Part shown: positions 55,366-64,000 of the stretch, piece after piece
Layout: every line of letters starts with the position of its first letter
How positions within the stretch are numbered: position 1 is the stretch's first letter
Made by a program: the position numbers and the translations under genes
NCBI RefSeq assembly: GCF_000949385.2
Contig: NZ_JYKO02000001.1
Coordinates: 1,388,620 to 1,452,619, forward strand
Source of the DNA: Pseudomonas sp. LFM046
GTDB taxonomy: Bacteria; Pseudomonadota; Gammaproteobacteria; Pseudomonadales; Pseudomonadaceae
Length of the DNA stretch: 64,000 bases
Direction of reading: 5' to 3'
The notes under the pieces: model-generated
Databases searched by the model: none
What the model saw: only the letters and a program-made list of their open reading frames with translations
What the model was told of the DNA's origin: nothing

Positions 55366-55386
55366 GGTGGGCTGAAGCCCACCCTG
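55366..55386. repeat. Intergenic palindromic repeat (GGTGGGCT type)
   Basis: GGTGGGCTGAAGCCCACC is a perfect palindrome with a CTG-rich tail. It is related to the repeat at 8233-8273. Confidence 0.5.
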
Positions 55387-55425
55387 CGAGTGAGCGATTC
55401 AGCCCGTTACGCGACCATCACCTGA

Positions 55426-56253
55426 TCAGGGCACCAGCGGCAGCATGCGCTTGTGCTGGGAGTTGTCGTAGGTGCGCACGATGATGGCGTAGGCCTCGGG
55501 GCTGACTTCCTGGCCGTGGAGGAAGGCGTCGATCTCTGCGTAGGTGACGCCGTGGGCTTCTTCGTCCGGCTTGCCGGGGCGCAGTTCTTCCAGGTCGGCG
55601 GTGGGGACCTTGTGCACGGCGCTGTCCGGCGCGCCCAGGTAGCGGGCGATGGCGCGCACCTGGTTTTTCACCAGGCCGGAGAGGGGGGCCAGGTCGCAGG
55701 CGCCGTCACCGAACTTGGTGAAGAAGCCCATCACCGCCTCGGCGGCGTGGTCGGTGCCGATCACCAGGCCGTTGTTGGCGTTGGCGATGGCGAACTGGGC
55801 CACCATGCGGATGCGTGCCTTGATGTTGCCGGCGACGAAATCGCGGCGGGCATCGGTGAGGTTGTTCAGGTGGGTGACCTGTTCGGCGAGGCCGATCACG
55901 CTGTCGGCGATGTTCACGGTTTCTTCTTCATCGGCGCGGATGAAGTTCATCGCCACCTGGGCGTCCGCCTCGTCGTGCTGGACGTTGTAGGGCAGGCGCA
56001 CGGCGATGAAGCGGTAGCCGGCGTCGCCGGTTTCGGCGCGCAGTTCCTCCACCGAGAGCTGGGCCAGGCGGCCGGCGGTGGTGGAGTCGACGCCGCCGCT
56101 GATGCCGAGCACCAGCACCTTGAGGCCGGACTTGCGCAGGCAGTCCTTGATGAAGGTCTTGCGCCGCTCCACCTCGGCCACCAGGGCGGCTTCGTCGGCG
56201 AAGGGCGGGACAACGTCCAGGGCTTTGGCGATTTCTTGCTGGCGGTTGCTCAT
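55426..56253 (-). CDS. nadE: Ammonia-dependent NAD+ synthetase
   Basis: This 275-residue protein has the N-type ATP pyrophosphatase P-loop [15 protein letters not shown] at about residues 48-62, and motifs [21 protein letters not shown] and [14 protein letters not shown]. The absence of a nitrilase domain makes it the ammonia-dependent form. It converts deamido-NAD to NAD in the last step of NAD synthesis. The start at 56253 follows AAGGACTCCGC. It belongs to the pncA-pncB-nadE operon. Confidence 0.95.
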   Translation of the reverse strand: MSNRQQEIAKALDVVPPFADEAALVAEVERRKTFIKDCLRKSGLKVLVLGISGGVDSTTAGRLAQLSVEELRAETGDAGYRFIAVRLPYNVQHDEADAQVAMNFIRADEEETVNIADSVIGLAEQVTHLNNLTDARRDFVAGNIKARIRMVAQFAIANANNGLVIGTDHAAEAVMGFFTKFGDGACDLAPLSGLVKNQVRAIARYLGAPDSAVHKVPTADLEELRPGKPDEEAHGVTYAEIDAFLHGQEVSPEAYAIIVRTYDNSQHKRMLPLVP

Positions 56254-56264
56254 GTGCGGAGTCC

Positions 56265-57470
56265 TTACTGGGCGTCGGTGACGCGGAATACGTGTTTCAG
56301 GTAGGCGACGAAGTTTTCGTCGCGGCATTGGGTCTTGCCCGGTGCATCGGAAATCTTCGCCACCGGCTGGCCGTTGCAGCCGGTCATCTTGATCACGATG
56401 TTCATGGGCTCGACGCCGGGAATGTCACAGGTCAGGTTGGTGCCTATGCCGAAGCTGACGTGGATGCGCCCGCGCAGGGCGCGGTAGAGCGCCAGCGCTC
56501 GTGGCAGGTCGAGTCCGTCGGAGAATACGAGGGTCTTGGTCTGCGGGTCTATGCCCAACTGCTCGTAACGGCGGATGGCTTTTTCCGCCCACTCCAGGGG
56601 ATCGCCGGAATCGTGGCGCAGGCCGTCGAAGAGCTTGGCGAAGTAGAGGTCGAAGTCGTTGAGGAAGGCCTGCATGGTGATGCAGTCGGTCAGGGCGATG
56701 CCCAGCAGGCCACGGTATTCGCGTACCCAGCAGTCGAGGGCGGCGATCTGGCTGTCGATCAGGCGCGGGCCGAGCTGCTGGTGGGCCATCAGCCATTCAT
56801 GGGCCATGGTGCCGATGGGCTTGATGTCGTACTCGCGGGCCAGGTGGACATTGCTGGTGCCGACGAAGCGCCCCGGGAAATCGCGCTTGAGGATGTGCAC
56901 CACTTCTTCCTGGACCTTGTAGGAGAAGCGCCGGCGGGTCCCGAAGTCCGCCAGTTGGAAGCCTTCCAGTTCTTCATCGCTGGCATTGGCCTTGAGCCAG
57001 TCGAGCTTGCGGTAGAGCTGTTCGCGCGCTTGCACCAGCTTGATGTCGCGATAGCGGTAGCGGTTGCGCACTTCGCTGATGATCGCCAGCAGCGGGATCT
57101 CGAACAGGATCACATGCAGCCAGGGGCCGCGCAGGCGCACACAGAGCTGGCCGTCCTCGATGCCCAGTTGCAGGTAGCGCAGGTTGAAGCGGAACAGGCT
57201 GAGGAAGCGGGTGAAGTCCGGCTTGATGAAGGGGATGCGCTCGAGGAAGTTGAGCTGGTCGGCGGTGATGGAGATGTCCGCCAGTTGTTCGATCTGGTAG
57301 CGGATTTCCGCGAGATAAGGCGTCAGGTCTTCATCGTTGCGGCAGCGGAACTCCCATTCGACTTCGGCGTTGGGGTAGTTGTGCAGCACCGCCTGCATCA
57401 TGGTCAGCTTGTAGAAGTCGGTGTCCAGCAGGTTCTGGACGATGCGGCCGGAAAAGGCGCTATCGGGCAT
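56265..57470 (-). CDS. pncB: Nicotinate phosphoribosyltransferase
   Basis: This 401-residue enzyme of the PncB type has [20 protein letters not shown] at the N-terminus, the active-site His stretch [16 protein letters not shown] and the PRPP-binding [11 protein letters not shown]. It turns nicotinate and PRPP into NaMN, the first Preiss-Handler step. The start follows GGAGGCCTGAAC and lies two bases after the pncA stop. Confidence 0.95.
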   Translation of the reverse strand: MPDSAFSGRIVQNLLDTDFYKLTMMQAVLHNYPNAEVEWEFRCRNDEDLTPYLAEIRYQIEQLADISITADQLNFLERIPFIKPDFTRFLSLFRFNLRYLQLGIEDGQLCVRLRGPWLHVILFEIPLLAIISEVRNRYRYRDIKLVQAREQLYRKLDWLKANASDEELEGFQLADFGTRRRFSYKVQEEVVHILKRDFPGRFVGTSNVHLAREYDIKPIGTMAHEWLMAHQQLGPRLIDSQIAALDCWVREYRGLLGIALTDCITMQAFLNDFDLYFAKLFDGLRHDSGDPLEWAEKAIRRYEQLGIDPQTKTLVFSDGLDLPRALALYRALRGRIHVSFGIGTNLTCDIPGVEPMNIVIKMTGCNGQPVAKISDAPGKTQCRDENFVAYLKHVFRVTDAQ

Positions 57471-57472
57471 GT

Positions 57473-58120
57473 TCAGGCCTCCGTCGCGATGCGGTTCAAG
57501 GCGGCGTCCAGCGCTTCTTCGCTGGGACACAGGGTGATTCCCATGGCTTCCATTTCTGCGCAGGCGGCCTCCGCGGTGGCCTGGGCGATCGCCCGGCAGG
57601 CCGGGAGGTAGACGATAACCGCAAAGCCTGCGCGGCGCAGTTGCAGGGCCGTGGTCTTCACGCAGTAGTCCAGCGCCAGCCCGCCGACCAGCACCTGGGT
57701 CACGGCATTCTGCCAGAGAAACTCGATGACCCCCGTGCTGCGCTTCTCCGCCAGGTCGTGGTAGCAGGCACCGTAGGGGTGAAGGTCGGGTTCGACACCT
57801 TTCCAGACGAAGAAGTCATAGTCCAGCGGCGCAGGCAGCTCGTCGAGCAGTTCGAAGCCCGTTGTGCCGGGCACGCAGTGGCTCACCCAGGTGACGTCGG
57901 CGTTGGACAGCGGCAGCGGAGCGAGCATCTCCGCGTGGCTGCCGACCACCCAGGCGGCCTGGGGGCTGTGGGCGTCCTTGCTGCCGATGCGCAGATCGGC
58001 CCGGTCGGCGAGCAGGTTCAGGGGCGCGGCGATACGGTCGCCCTCGGGCACCGGCAGTTCCGCCGGGCAGAGCGGGGTGAAGCCCTTCTGGGCATCGACA
58101 TCGAAGCTGGCGATTCGCAT
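57473..58120 (-). CDS. pncA: Nicotinamidase
   Basis: This 215-residue cysteine hydrolase has the triad D9 (DVDAQKGF), Lys in [10 protein letters not shown] and Cys in [12 protein letters not shown], plus the metal site DAHSP. It deamidates nicotinamide to nicotinate, feeding pncB. The ATG at 58120 (MRIASFDVD) follows AGGAAAG. Divergent from nrtR, with a candidate operator between. Confidence 0.92.
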   Translation of the reverse strand: MRIASFDVDAQKGFTPLCPAELPVPEGDRIAAPLNLLADRADLRIGSKDAHSPQAAWVVGSHAEMLAPLPLSNADVTWVSHCVPGTTGFELLDELPAPLDYDFFVWKGVEPDLHPYGACYHDLAEKRSTGVIEFLWQNAVTQVLVGGLALDYCVKTTALQLRRAGFAVIVYLPACRAIAQATAEAACAEMEAMGITLCPSEEALDAALNRIATEA

Positions 58121-58152
58121 GGCGGCTTTCCTGGGGTTGGGTGCGTCTGGCA

Positions 58153-58177
58153 ACATATTCCATCTCATGTAATATGT
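58153..58177. promoter_or_regulatory. Candidate NrtR operator between pncA and nrtR
   Basis: ACATATT (58153-58159) and AATATGT (58171-58177) form a perfect 7-bp inverted repeat with 11-bp spacing in an AT-rich island just upstream of pncA. NrtR regulators bind AT-rich palindromes in front of NAD salvage genes. I cannot confirm the Pseudomonas consensus. Confidence 0.45.
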
Positions 58178-58395
58178 AGTCAAGTGTTGCATTGGTCGCA
58201 GCAAAAGAGCGCTGCCCCCCCCACCGCACGACAACCGCACACAGGGCGTCCATTGGCAGGCCTGGTGGTGGCGGAGGAAATGCGGGTGCTGCACAGTTCG
58301 GGTATTCGCCGGCGGTTCGGCAAAGGCCGGGTGTTGCCCGAGGTTCGGTGTCTGCCGGAGCTGCGCGGCGAACTGGAAATCGATAGGGAGTGGTA

Positions 58396-59076
58396 ATGAG
58401 TTCTGCACAAGTTCTGGCCAGCGTCGACATCGTCGCCCTGCACCTGAATTCGGCGGCCGCATTGGAGGTGTTGCTGATCCGTCGTGCCCAGGCGCCGTTT
58501 GCCGATTGCTGGGCGTTGCCTGGCGTGTTGGTCAACGGTCGCTGTGCCGACGCCGATCTGGATTCGGCCGCGACGCGGGCGCTGGAGGAGAAGGCGCGGG
58601 TGCTACCGCGCTACCTGGAGCAGGTCGCCACCGTGGGCAATGCTCATCGCGACCCCCGTGGCTGGTCGCTGTCGACCTTCTATCTGGCCTTGCTGGACCC
58701 TGACTTCCAGGTGGCGGACGAGGACCTGCGACTTGTACCGCTGGACGACCTGCAGGACCTGCCCTTCGATCACGTGCATCTGGTGCGCCAGGCCCGCGAG
58801 CGCCTGGCCGGCAAGTCGGTGTACACCTCGATGCCGCTGCATCTCCTCGCCCCGCGCTTTACCGTCACCGAGGCGTTGGCGGCATTCCAGGCCTGCCTTG
58901 GCCAGCCAGTGCAGCACACGACGTTGCGTGGGCGCCTGGAGAAGATGAGGGGGCAGGGCTGGATACTCGACACCGGCGAGAAGAACCAGCCGAAGATGGG
59001 GCGCCCGCAGAATGTCCTGGCCCATTGCCCCGGGGAGGGTGGGCTCTACACCTTCGACCGCAGCGTGCTCTCCTGA
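58396..59076 (+). CDS. nrtR: Nudix-type NAD biosynthesis regulator NrtR
   Basis: This 226-residue protein has a Nudix-like N-terminal domain at about residues 8-140 whose catalytic box is eroded (no GX5EX7REUXEEXGU, with LDSAATRALEEKARV in its place). A winged helix lies at about 150-226 (FTVTEALAAFQACLGQPVQH, KMGRPQNVL). NrtR represses NAD salvage genes and is released by ADP-ribose. The start at 58396 follows AGGGAGTGG. Confidence 0.9.
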   Translation: MSSAQVLASVDIVALHLNSAAALEVLLIRRAQAPFADCWALPGVLVNGRCADADLDSAATRALEEKARVLPRYLEQVATVGNAHRDPRGWSLSTFYLALLDPDFQVADEDLRLVPLDDLQDLPFDHVHLVRQARERLAGKSVYTSMPLHLLAPRFTVTEALAAFQACLGQPVQHTTLRGRLEKMRGQGWILDTGEKNQPKMGRPQNVLAHCPGEGGLYTFDRSVLS

Positions 59077-59100
59077 GCCCCCGAATCGCAGGCAAAAGAA

Positions 59101-59121
59101 AAGGCGCCTTGGGGGCGCCTT
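59101..59121. terminator. Hairpin between nrtR and quiP-like gene
   Basis: AAGGCGCC/GGCGCCTT forms an 8-bp stem with a 5-base loop. It is flanked by A/T-rich ends in both directions, so it can serve both convergent genes. Confidence 0.7.
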
Positions 59122-59192
59122 GAAATGTGATCTATGGAGTAAGTCCACCGGATCAGATTGGTGGGGCGGCGGGAAGTTCCGCCGCCTGTGAA

Positions 59193-61733
59193 TCATTTTT
59201 GCGGCGTCAGCATCAGGCGCTTGGTGCCGTAGATGGAATCCAGGTTCTGCGGCTGGAACGGGAACTTCATGTAGCGCGCCTTGAGCCACGCATCGATACC
59301 GTCGGCGTAGTTCGGGCTGGCCGGATTGCCGGACTGGCCGGAGCTGTTCACGCCGATCATGGGTTCAGGCTGGCCGAAGTCGACGATGATGCGCATGGCC
59401 GGGATCAGCCAGGTGTCGAAGCCCTGTCCCCAGTGGTACGCCGAGACGTTGAGGGTGCTGTGGTCGCCGCCGGCCGGGTAGGGGCCACGGTCCAGGTAGC
59501 CCTTCAGGGCGTTGAGGCTGGTGCGCTGGCTGGCGCTCATGTAGGGCGCCAACTGGGTGCTTTCGGTGACCCATTCGTAGGTGTGCAGCTTGCCCCACTG
59601 CCAGGCCTTGCGGTCGGCGCCGAGGCGGCTTTCGGCGAAGGTCACGGCGCTGGCCAGGCTGCGGGCCAGGATGGCCGGCTTGTCTTCCTTCTGCGGGGTG
59701 CCGATGTCGTCCCAGAACGGGCTGTCGACGCGGCCCAGCAGATGGTCGGCCTGGGCGGAGTACGAGAGGTCGGCGGTCTGCACCAGGGCACGCCAGGCCG
59801 GGCTGGTCTCCGGGCCCAGTTCGTCGAGGAAGATCTGCCGCGCGCTTTCGTGGAGGAAGGCGCCGTAGTAGGCGGCGTCCGCCGAGGTGGGGCTGAGGCG
59901 ACCGTCAAAGGCCAGCAGGCGGTCGAGGCCTTCCCGGGCCTTGGCCCGCTCGGCCGGGGGCAGGGCGTCGATGGCCGTCTTCAGCGGCTGCGCCATGCCC
60001 GGGTCCTTCAGCATCGACTTGAGTTTGGCCGGGAAGGGGCTGGTCTGGTCGTATTGCATGGCGATCATGCTTTGCCAGTCGTGCTTGCCGCTGCCGGCCA
60101 GTTCGGCGATGCGCTCGGCGCGTTCCGGGTAGTACCAGGAGTTGGACAGCTGCACGCCATAGCCGCCCTGCACGGTGCGGTGGTTGGCTGTGCCCAGCCA
60201 GCCTTGGGCCGGGTCCTGGTCATAGGGGTGCAGCATGGGGTCGGCGTAGCCATCCCAGTCGTAGCGGCCATCCCAGCCGGGAGAGGGCAGCAGGCCGCGG
60301 CCTTCGCGGCGGTTCGGGTAGCGGCCGGTGACCTGCCAGGCGATGTGCTTGGCGTCGGCGTAGAGGATGTTCAGGCCCACGGCGCGAATGGCGCGGGTGG
60401 CCTCGTGGGCCTCTTCCACGGACTGGGCACGGGACAGGGCGAAGAAGGCGTCCAGGGACTGGTCGGCTTCGAACTGGCTGGTCTGCAGCGCGATACCGTA
60501 GCCGCTCTTGATCTCCATGGGCTGCAGGGGATGTTTGCGCGGGCCGAGGACGGAGTTCAGCAGCGGGCCATGACGGGTTTCGTAAATGACTTCGCGCACT
60601 GGGCGCTCGCCCTTGACGAAGAAGGTTTCCATGCGCTCGCTGGCGGGCACCCACTTGCCATTGGACTGGTAGTAGAGGCGGTTGCCCTCGCGCTTGACCT
60701 TCTCCAGGAAGAGGTCCTGGTTGTCGCCCATGACCATGGTCATGCCCCAGGCCAGTTTGCCGTTGAAGCCGGCCACCACCGCCGGTACACCGGCGACGGA
60801 GACGCCCGCGGCCTGGAATTTCGGCGAGCGGATCTGCACGAAGTTCCACACCGAAGGCATGGAAATGGGCAGGTGTGTGTCGTTGGCCAGGATGCTGCGG
60901 CCGGTACGGCTCTTCTGCGGGGCAATGGCCCAGTTGTTGGAAGCGGCGACGCCCAGCATGTTCAGGGCAGCAATCTGGCTGGTGGTGTCACTCAGCGCGG
61001 TCAGGCCGGGGATTTGCCCGCCCAGTTGCAGGCCCTTGAGCTTTTCGGCTTCCTCGAAGGGCAGCGGTTCATCCGGGTAGACGGGGGTCAGCCAGGGCAG
61101 CTTGTCGGCGCCGACCTTCTGCGCCATCACCAGGGAGGCGATTTCTTCCTGGAGGTTCACCGAGAGGCCGAAATTCAGCAGGGTGAACACCAGCACCGAG
61201 TCTTCCGGTTTCCAGTAGGCCGGCTTGTAGCCGGACTCGGCCAGGTCCATCGGCAGATTGTCGCGGTAGCGGTAGAGGTAGGCGTTCACGCCACGGGCAT
61301 AGACCGCGAAGAATTCCTTCAGGCGCGGAGAGGCGTTCTTGTAGAGGATGTCGGCACTCTTGCGCAGGTTCACGGCGCGCATGAAGCGGTCGATCTCCAG
61401 CACGCCGGGGCCGGCCATCTCGGCCAGGCGACCTTCGGCCATCAGGCGCATCCCCACCATCTGGCTGAGGCGATCGGAGGCGTGGACATAGCCCAGCGTG
61501 AACAGGGCGTCGTGGAAGGTGGTGGTTTCGATCAGCGGCATGCCCAGCGGGTTGCGGCGGATCGAGACGCTCTGTGCCAGGCCCTTGACCGGCTGGAAGC
61601 CGGAGGTGGGCGGCAGGCTGCTGGAATAGCGGCTGTCCAGCCAGGACTGGCAGCCGCTGAGGCCGATCATGGCGCCAGCGGCGGCGGCAACGCAGAACCG
61701 GGGAAGGAAGCGCTTATAGGCTGGCGAAGCCAT
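59193..61733 (-). CDS. quiP: Penicillin-acylase-family N-acyl-homoserine lactone acylase (QuiP-like)
   Basis: This 846-residue Ntn hydrolase has a lipoprotein-like signal peptide ([13 protein letters not shown], Cys28), an alpha chain, and an autoprocessing site before S265 in [14 protein letters not shown], the N-terminal nucleophile of the beta chain. My recollection of P. aeruginosa QuiP (about 847 residues) matches the N-terminus [20 protein letters not shown]. QuiP degrades long-chain acyl-homoserine lactones in the periplasm. The start at 61733 (MASPAYKRF) fits this protein better than 61760. The neighbouring GST also resembles the quiP neighbour in P. aeruginosa. Confidence 0.87.
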   Translation of the reverse strand: MASPAYKRFLPRFCVAAAAGAMIGLSGCQSWLDSRYSSSLPPTSGFQPVKGLAQSVSIRRNPLGMPLIETTTFHDALFTLGYVHASDRLSQMVGMRLMAEGRLAEMAGPGVLEIDRFMRAVNLRKSADILYKNASPRLKEFFAVYARGVNAYLYRYRDNLPMDLAESGYKPAYWKPEDSVLVFTLLNFGLSVNLQEEIASLVMAQKVGADKLPWLTPVYPDEPLPFEEAEKLKGLQLGGQIPGLTALSDTTSQIAALNMLGVAASNNWAIAPQKSRTGRSILANDTHLPISMPSVWNFVQIRSPKFQAAGVSVAGVPAVVAGFNGKLAWGMTMVMGDNQDLFLEKVKREGNRLYYQSNGKWVPASERMETFFVKGERPVREVIYETRHGPLLNSVLGPRKHPLQPMEIKSGYGIALQTSQFEADQSLDAFFALSRAQSVEEAHEATRAIRAVGLNILYADAKHIAWQVTGRYPNRREGRGLLPSPGWDGRYDWDGYADPMLHPYDQDPAQGWLGTANHRTVQGGYGVQLSNSWYYPERAERIAELAGSGKHDWQSMIAMQYDQTSPFPAKLKSMLKDPGMAQPLKTAIDALPPAERAKAREGLDRLLAFDGRLSPTSADAAYYGAFLHESARQIFLDELGPETSPAWRALVQTADLSYSAQADHLLGRVDSPFWDDIGTPQKEDKPAILARSLASAVTFAESRLGADRKAWQWGKLHTYEWVTESTQLAPYMSASQRTSLNALKGYLDRGPYPAGGDHSTLNVSAYHWGQGFDTWLIPAMRIIVDFGQPEPMIGVNSSGQSGNPASPNYADGIDAWLKARYMKFPFQPQNLDSIYGTKRLMLTPQK

Positions 61734-61816
61734 GGAACGGGCTCTCCTGAGAGGGGGCATCGGATCAAACGCGCTACGTTAGTGAGCCGCCCCGCGCCGT
61801 GCAAGCGCCGCCCGGC

Positions 61817-62467
61817 CTACTTTTTCACGGCGGCCGGATTGACCTGTTCCACCAGGGCGTAGGCGCGGGTGGTGGCTGGGCGATCCTTGATGGCCTGGTA
61901 CCAGCGCTTGACGTTGGGGAAGTCGTCCAGGTTCTGGTCCTGCCATGGGTGGCGGTCGATCCAGGGATAGATGGCCATGTCGGCGATGCTGTAGTCGTCG
62001 CCGGCGACGAAGGTGCGGTCGGCCAGGCGCTTGTCCAGCACGCCGTAGAGGCGTGCGGTCTCTTTCACATAGCGCTGGATGGCGTAGGGCAGCTTCTCCG
62101 GGGCGAATCGGTTGAAGTGGTGATTCTGGCCAGCCATGGGGCCGAGGCCGCCCATCTGCCAGAACAACCATTGCAGGCATTCCTGGCGGCCGCGCAGGTC
62201 CTGGGGGATGAAGCGGCCGGTCTTCTCCGCGAGATAGAGGAGGATGGCGCCGGACTCGAACAGGGAAATAGGGTCGCCATTGTCGACCGGCTCATGGTCG
62301 ACGATGGCGGGAATGCGGTTGTTCGGCGAGACCTTCAGGAAGTGGGGCTGGAACTGCTCGTCCTTGCCGATGTTGATCGGGTGGAGGCGATAGGGCAGGC
62401 CGGTTTCTTCGAGGAACAGGGTGATCTTGTGGCCGTTGGGCGTGGTCCAGTAATAGAGGTCGATCAT
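61817..62467 (-). CDS. Glutathione S-transferase (YghU/YfcG-like)
   Basis: This 216-residue GST has an N-terminal thioredoxin-fold domain (MIDLYYWTTPNGHKITLFLE, NNRIPAIVDHEPVDNG) and an alpha-helical domain (YSIADMAIYPWIDRHPWQDQ). The active-site TTPN motif is that of Nu-class GSTs, which have disulfide reductase activity with glutathione. It is separated from quiP by 83 bp. Confidence 0.9.
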   Translation of the reverse strand: MIDLYYWTTPNGHKITLFLEETGLPYRLHPINIGKDEQFQPHFLKVSPNNRIPAIVDHEPVDNGDPISLFESGAILLYLAEKTGRFIPQDLRGRQECLQWLFWQMGGLGPMAGQNHHFNRFAPEKLPYAIQRYVKETARLYGVLDKRLADRTFVAGDDYSIADMAIYPWIDRHPWQDQNLDDFPNVKRWYQAIKDRPATTRAYALVEQVNPAAVKK

Positions 62468-62506
62468 CGGGAGGCTCCGGGGGACTTCTCACGGTCCTGA
62501 AACGAA

Positions 62507-62529
62507 CAGGCCCGCACTTGGCGGGCCTG
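62507..62529 (-). terminator. Terminator of the SEC-C gene
   Basis: CAGGCCCGC/GCGGGCCTG is a 9-bp perfect stem with a 5-base loop, past the stop at 62547. The T-run is short. Confidence 0.65.
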
Positions 62530-62546
62530 GAGGAGTGCGGAGGGCG

Positions 62547-62741
62547 TCAGGCGCCGTGGCACTTCTTGAACTTCTTCTGGCTGCCGCACGGGCAGGGATC
62601 GTTGCGGCCCACTTCCTTCAGCGGGTTGCGCACCGGCTCCTGATGGCCGTGGTTGCAGTGCGGGCCGTGCACGTGGTGGTGATGATCGTGGTCATGGTCG
62701 TGGTTGCAGTTCGGACCATGGACGTGGGGTTCTTGACTCAT
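62547..62741 (-). CDS. His-rich SEC-C motif protein
   Basis: This 64-residue protein has 13 His in its first 36 residues ([18 protein letters not shown] region, with the unit VHGPxCNH occurring twice) and a C-terminal SEC-C metal motif ([16 protein letters not shown]). SEC-C motifs bind Zn, as in SecA's tail. The His part could bind Ni, Co or Zn. The stop is eight bases past the start of the neighbouring lipoprotein gene end (62749), so the two may be co-transcribed. Confidence 0.83.
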   Translation of the reverse strand: MSQEPHVHGPNCNHDHDHDHHHHVHGPHCNHGHQEPVRNPLKEVGRNDPCPCGSQKKFKKCHGA

Positions 62742-62748
62742 GAAGGTT

Positions 62749-63249
62749 CTACTCCGGGATGTAACTGCCGGGGATTATCTCGCCATTGCGGCTGAGGTGC
62801 ACGCTCTTGCCGAACATCAACCCGGTCTTCACTTCGCCGTCGAGGCGGTACTTGATGGGCTCGTCGGGCTTTTCCAGGAGCTTGACGATGTACTTCATGT
62901 GCCGCCAGAGATTGGTGCGCACCGGTACGTCGAAGGTCTGGCTGCCGCGAGCGGGCACGGTGAACCAGGTGCTGGATTCGCCCGAGGCGAGCTTCACGTC
63001 GTTGAGGTGCACGGTGTAGACCAGTCCGCGCACCGGCAGGTTGACGTCATTAGGGTTGTCAATGCGAAAACGCAGCACGAACTGCTGTTCCAGCAGCTTG
63101 GCACGTACCACGTCCACCTTGATCAGTCGGACGTCAGGATCCTGGAAACCATCGCTGAACCAGGTAGAGCATCCGCTGAGGCCCGAAAGAGGAAGGGCGA
63201 AGATAAACAGTAGGCTGAGAATTCTTATCGTTTGCGCCTGGGAAAACAT
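62749..63249 (-). CDS. LEA/WHy-domain lipoprotein
   Basis: This 166-residue protein has a lipoprotein signal with lipobox LSGC ([11 protein letters not shown]) and a LEA14/WHy-like beta domain ([20 protein letters not shown]). WHy-domain proteins are associated with desiccation or stress tolerance. The start at 63249 follows TTGGAG. It lies seven bases before the SEC-C gene in its direction of transcription, so they form an operon. Confidence 0.83.
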   Translation of the reverse strand: MFSQAQTIRILSLLFIFALPLSGLSGCSTWFSDGFQDPDVRLIKVDVVRAKLLEQQFVLRFRIDNPNDVNLPVRGLVYTVHLNDVKLASGESSTWFTVPARGSQTFDVPVRTNLWRHMKYIVKLLEKPDEPIKYRLDGEVKTGLMFGKSVHLSRNGEIIPGSYIPE

Positions 63250-63363
63250 TGCAATACTCCAAGTGAAGCTCCAGTGTAACAAGCAACTGCTCGGCCGCAA
63301 GCTGTTGTGGCCTGAAAAAAACCTGCGCCATACTGCTGAGCAATTCGGACAGGAGTGTGACCA

Positions 63364-63933
63364 ATGGGTCGTTACGAGATCGCCTTTTCCGGGAAGCTGG
63401 TTCCCGGGGCGCGGCTGGAGTTGGTGCAAGCCAACATGGCCAAACTGTTCCAGGCCGATGCCCAACGGATCGCCATGCTCTTCTCCGGGCGGCGCGTGAT
63501 CCTCAAGAACAACCTCGATGAAGCCTCAGCCGAGAAGTACCGCTCCACCCTGGAGCGCGCCGGAGCGCTGGTCGAGGTGCTGTCCATGGAACCGGAAATC
63601 GAGGAAGTGGAACTGGCGCCGCCGCCTCAACCCGACCCCCGGCCCCAGCCGGTGCAAGCTCCGGCACCGGCCCCCGTGGCGACTCACGGTCGCTTGAAGG
63701 TCACCCCCCGAGATGAGTACATGGCTGCCTTCGTTGGGGTGGACGCTCCGGATTTCGGCATCGCCCCGGTAGGCGCCGACCTTCAGGACGCCAGACCAGA
63801 GGCACCGCCGCTGGACTTCGACTTCTCCAGCTTCAGCGTGGCGCCTGTCGGGAGTGACATGGGCCAGGCCAAGACGCCTCCACCGGAGCCGGCCCCTGAC
63901 ACTTCGCACCTGCGCCTGGAAGAGCGCAAATAG
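63364..63933 (+). CDS. Unknown protein with N-terminal RNA/ribosome-like small domain
   Basis: This 189-residue protein has an N-terminal domain of about 75 residues (GRYEIAFSGKLVPGARLELV, LFSGRRVILKNNLDEASAEK) that I recall in other Pseudomonas membrane proteins such as RDD-family ones. A Pro/Gln-rich linker follows (about 85-115), then acidic repeats with the core APVGADLQ and APVGSDMGQ. It has no signal peptide. Function is unknown. It is divergent from the lipoprotein gene. Confidence 0.7.
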   Translation: MGRYEIAFSGKLVPGARLELVQANMAKLFQADAQRIAMLFSGRRVILKNNLDEASAEKYRSTLERAGALVEVLSMEPEIEEVELAPPPQPDPRPQPVQAPAPAPVATHGRLKVTPRDEYMAAFVGVDAPDFGIAPVGADLQDARPEAPPLDFDFSSFSVAPVGSDMGQAKTPPPEPAPDTSHLRLEERK

Positions 63934-63936
63934 AAT

Positions 63937-63959
63937 GAGGCCCGCATCGTGCGGGCCTC
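63937..63959 (+). terminator. Terminator of the 63364 gene
   Basis: GAGGCCCGCA/TGCGGGCCTC is a 10-bp perfect stem with loop TCG, followed by TTGCTTT. Confidence 0.85.
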
Positions 63960-64000
63960 TTGCTTTGCATCAAAGGTAGCTCGAACAGCACTTCTTGAAT

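Noticed and set aside
58192..58386. Plus-strand frame between pncA and nrtR
   Set aside because: No ribosome site, no domain, in promoter DNA.
59127..61862. 911-codon plus-strand frame opposite the QuiP-like gene
   Set aside because: Composition (Gly/Val/Ala/His) is typical of an antisense shadow in high-GC DNA; the minus strand carries clear acylase motifs.
1..64000. CRISPR array, prophage or complete insertion sequence
   Set aside because: No regularly spaced direct repeats, transposase, integrase or phage structural genes were seen.

Overview
The window is a 64 kb piece of GC-rich proteobacterial chromosome. It almost certainly comes from Pseudomonas in the broad sense: it carries phaG-, quiP- and pcs-like genes, OprD-family porins, an rnf-nth cluster and a metG/apbC/dcd block arranged as in pseudomonads. 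Assignment below genus is not supported by the sequence alone. I found no phage, complete insertion sequence, CRISPR array or origin. There is one RNA gene, tRNA-Gly(CCC).

Region 1 (1-14.8 kb) is accessory in character. A hipBA toxin-antitoxin pair ends exactly where a 240-bp, ~95% identical partial copy of a downstream MFS-transporter gene begins. Next is a 165-residue protein that is 40% methionine and contains 14 cysteines. A cupin-containing XRE regulator, preceded by an unrecognised 53-residue gene, then diverges from a nine-gene operon (4.5-12.5 kb). That operon encodes a TauD-type dioxygenase, a SsuABC/TauABC-type importer, a threonine-synthase-like PLP enzyme and a complete polar amino acid importer, and it closes with a strong terminator. 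The full MFS gene with a C-terminal ABM domain and a DoxX gene follow.

Region 2 (15-29 kb) holds many single regulators and catabolic or detoxification enzymes: LysR genes, an internally deleted FAD monooxygenase, an Old Yellow Enzyme, isochorismatase-like, GlxA-like and AraC proteins, a winged-helix ATPase regulator, a haloperoxidase-like hydrolase, a YtcJ-type amidohydrolase and an MFS exporter. tRNA-Gly and phaG (linking fatty-acid synthesis to PHA or HAA precursors) close it. Region 3 (29-44 kb) contains rsuA, a small CWC protein, phosphatidylcholine synthase, AhpD-like and cupin proteins, and an uptake unit (OprD porin, ActP/YjcH symporter, acyl-CoA ligase). That unit faces a FixL/FixJ-like two-component system across a perfect palindrome. 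A glutamylpolyamine synthetase/oxidase pair follows.

Region 4 (44-64 kb) is mostly housekeeping. It has nth with an rnfABDGE cluster in which rnfC is absent and RnfB carries an RnfC-like tail, a yjfL/yjfC/yjfM-like set, metG, apbC, dcd, an NAD salvage unit (nadE-pncB-pncA facing nrtR), a QuiP-type acylase, a GST, a His-rich SEC-C protein and two envelope or unknown proteins. Intergenic palindromic repeats, including 95-96 bp REPIN-like elements, are scattered throughout.
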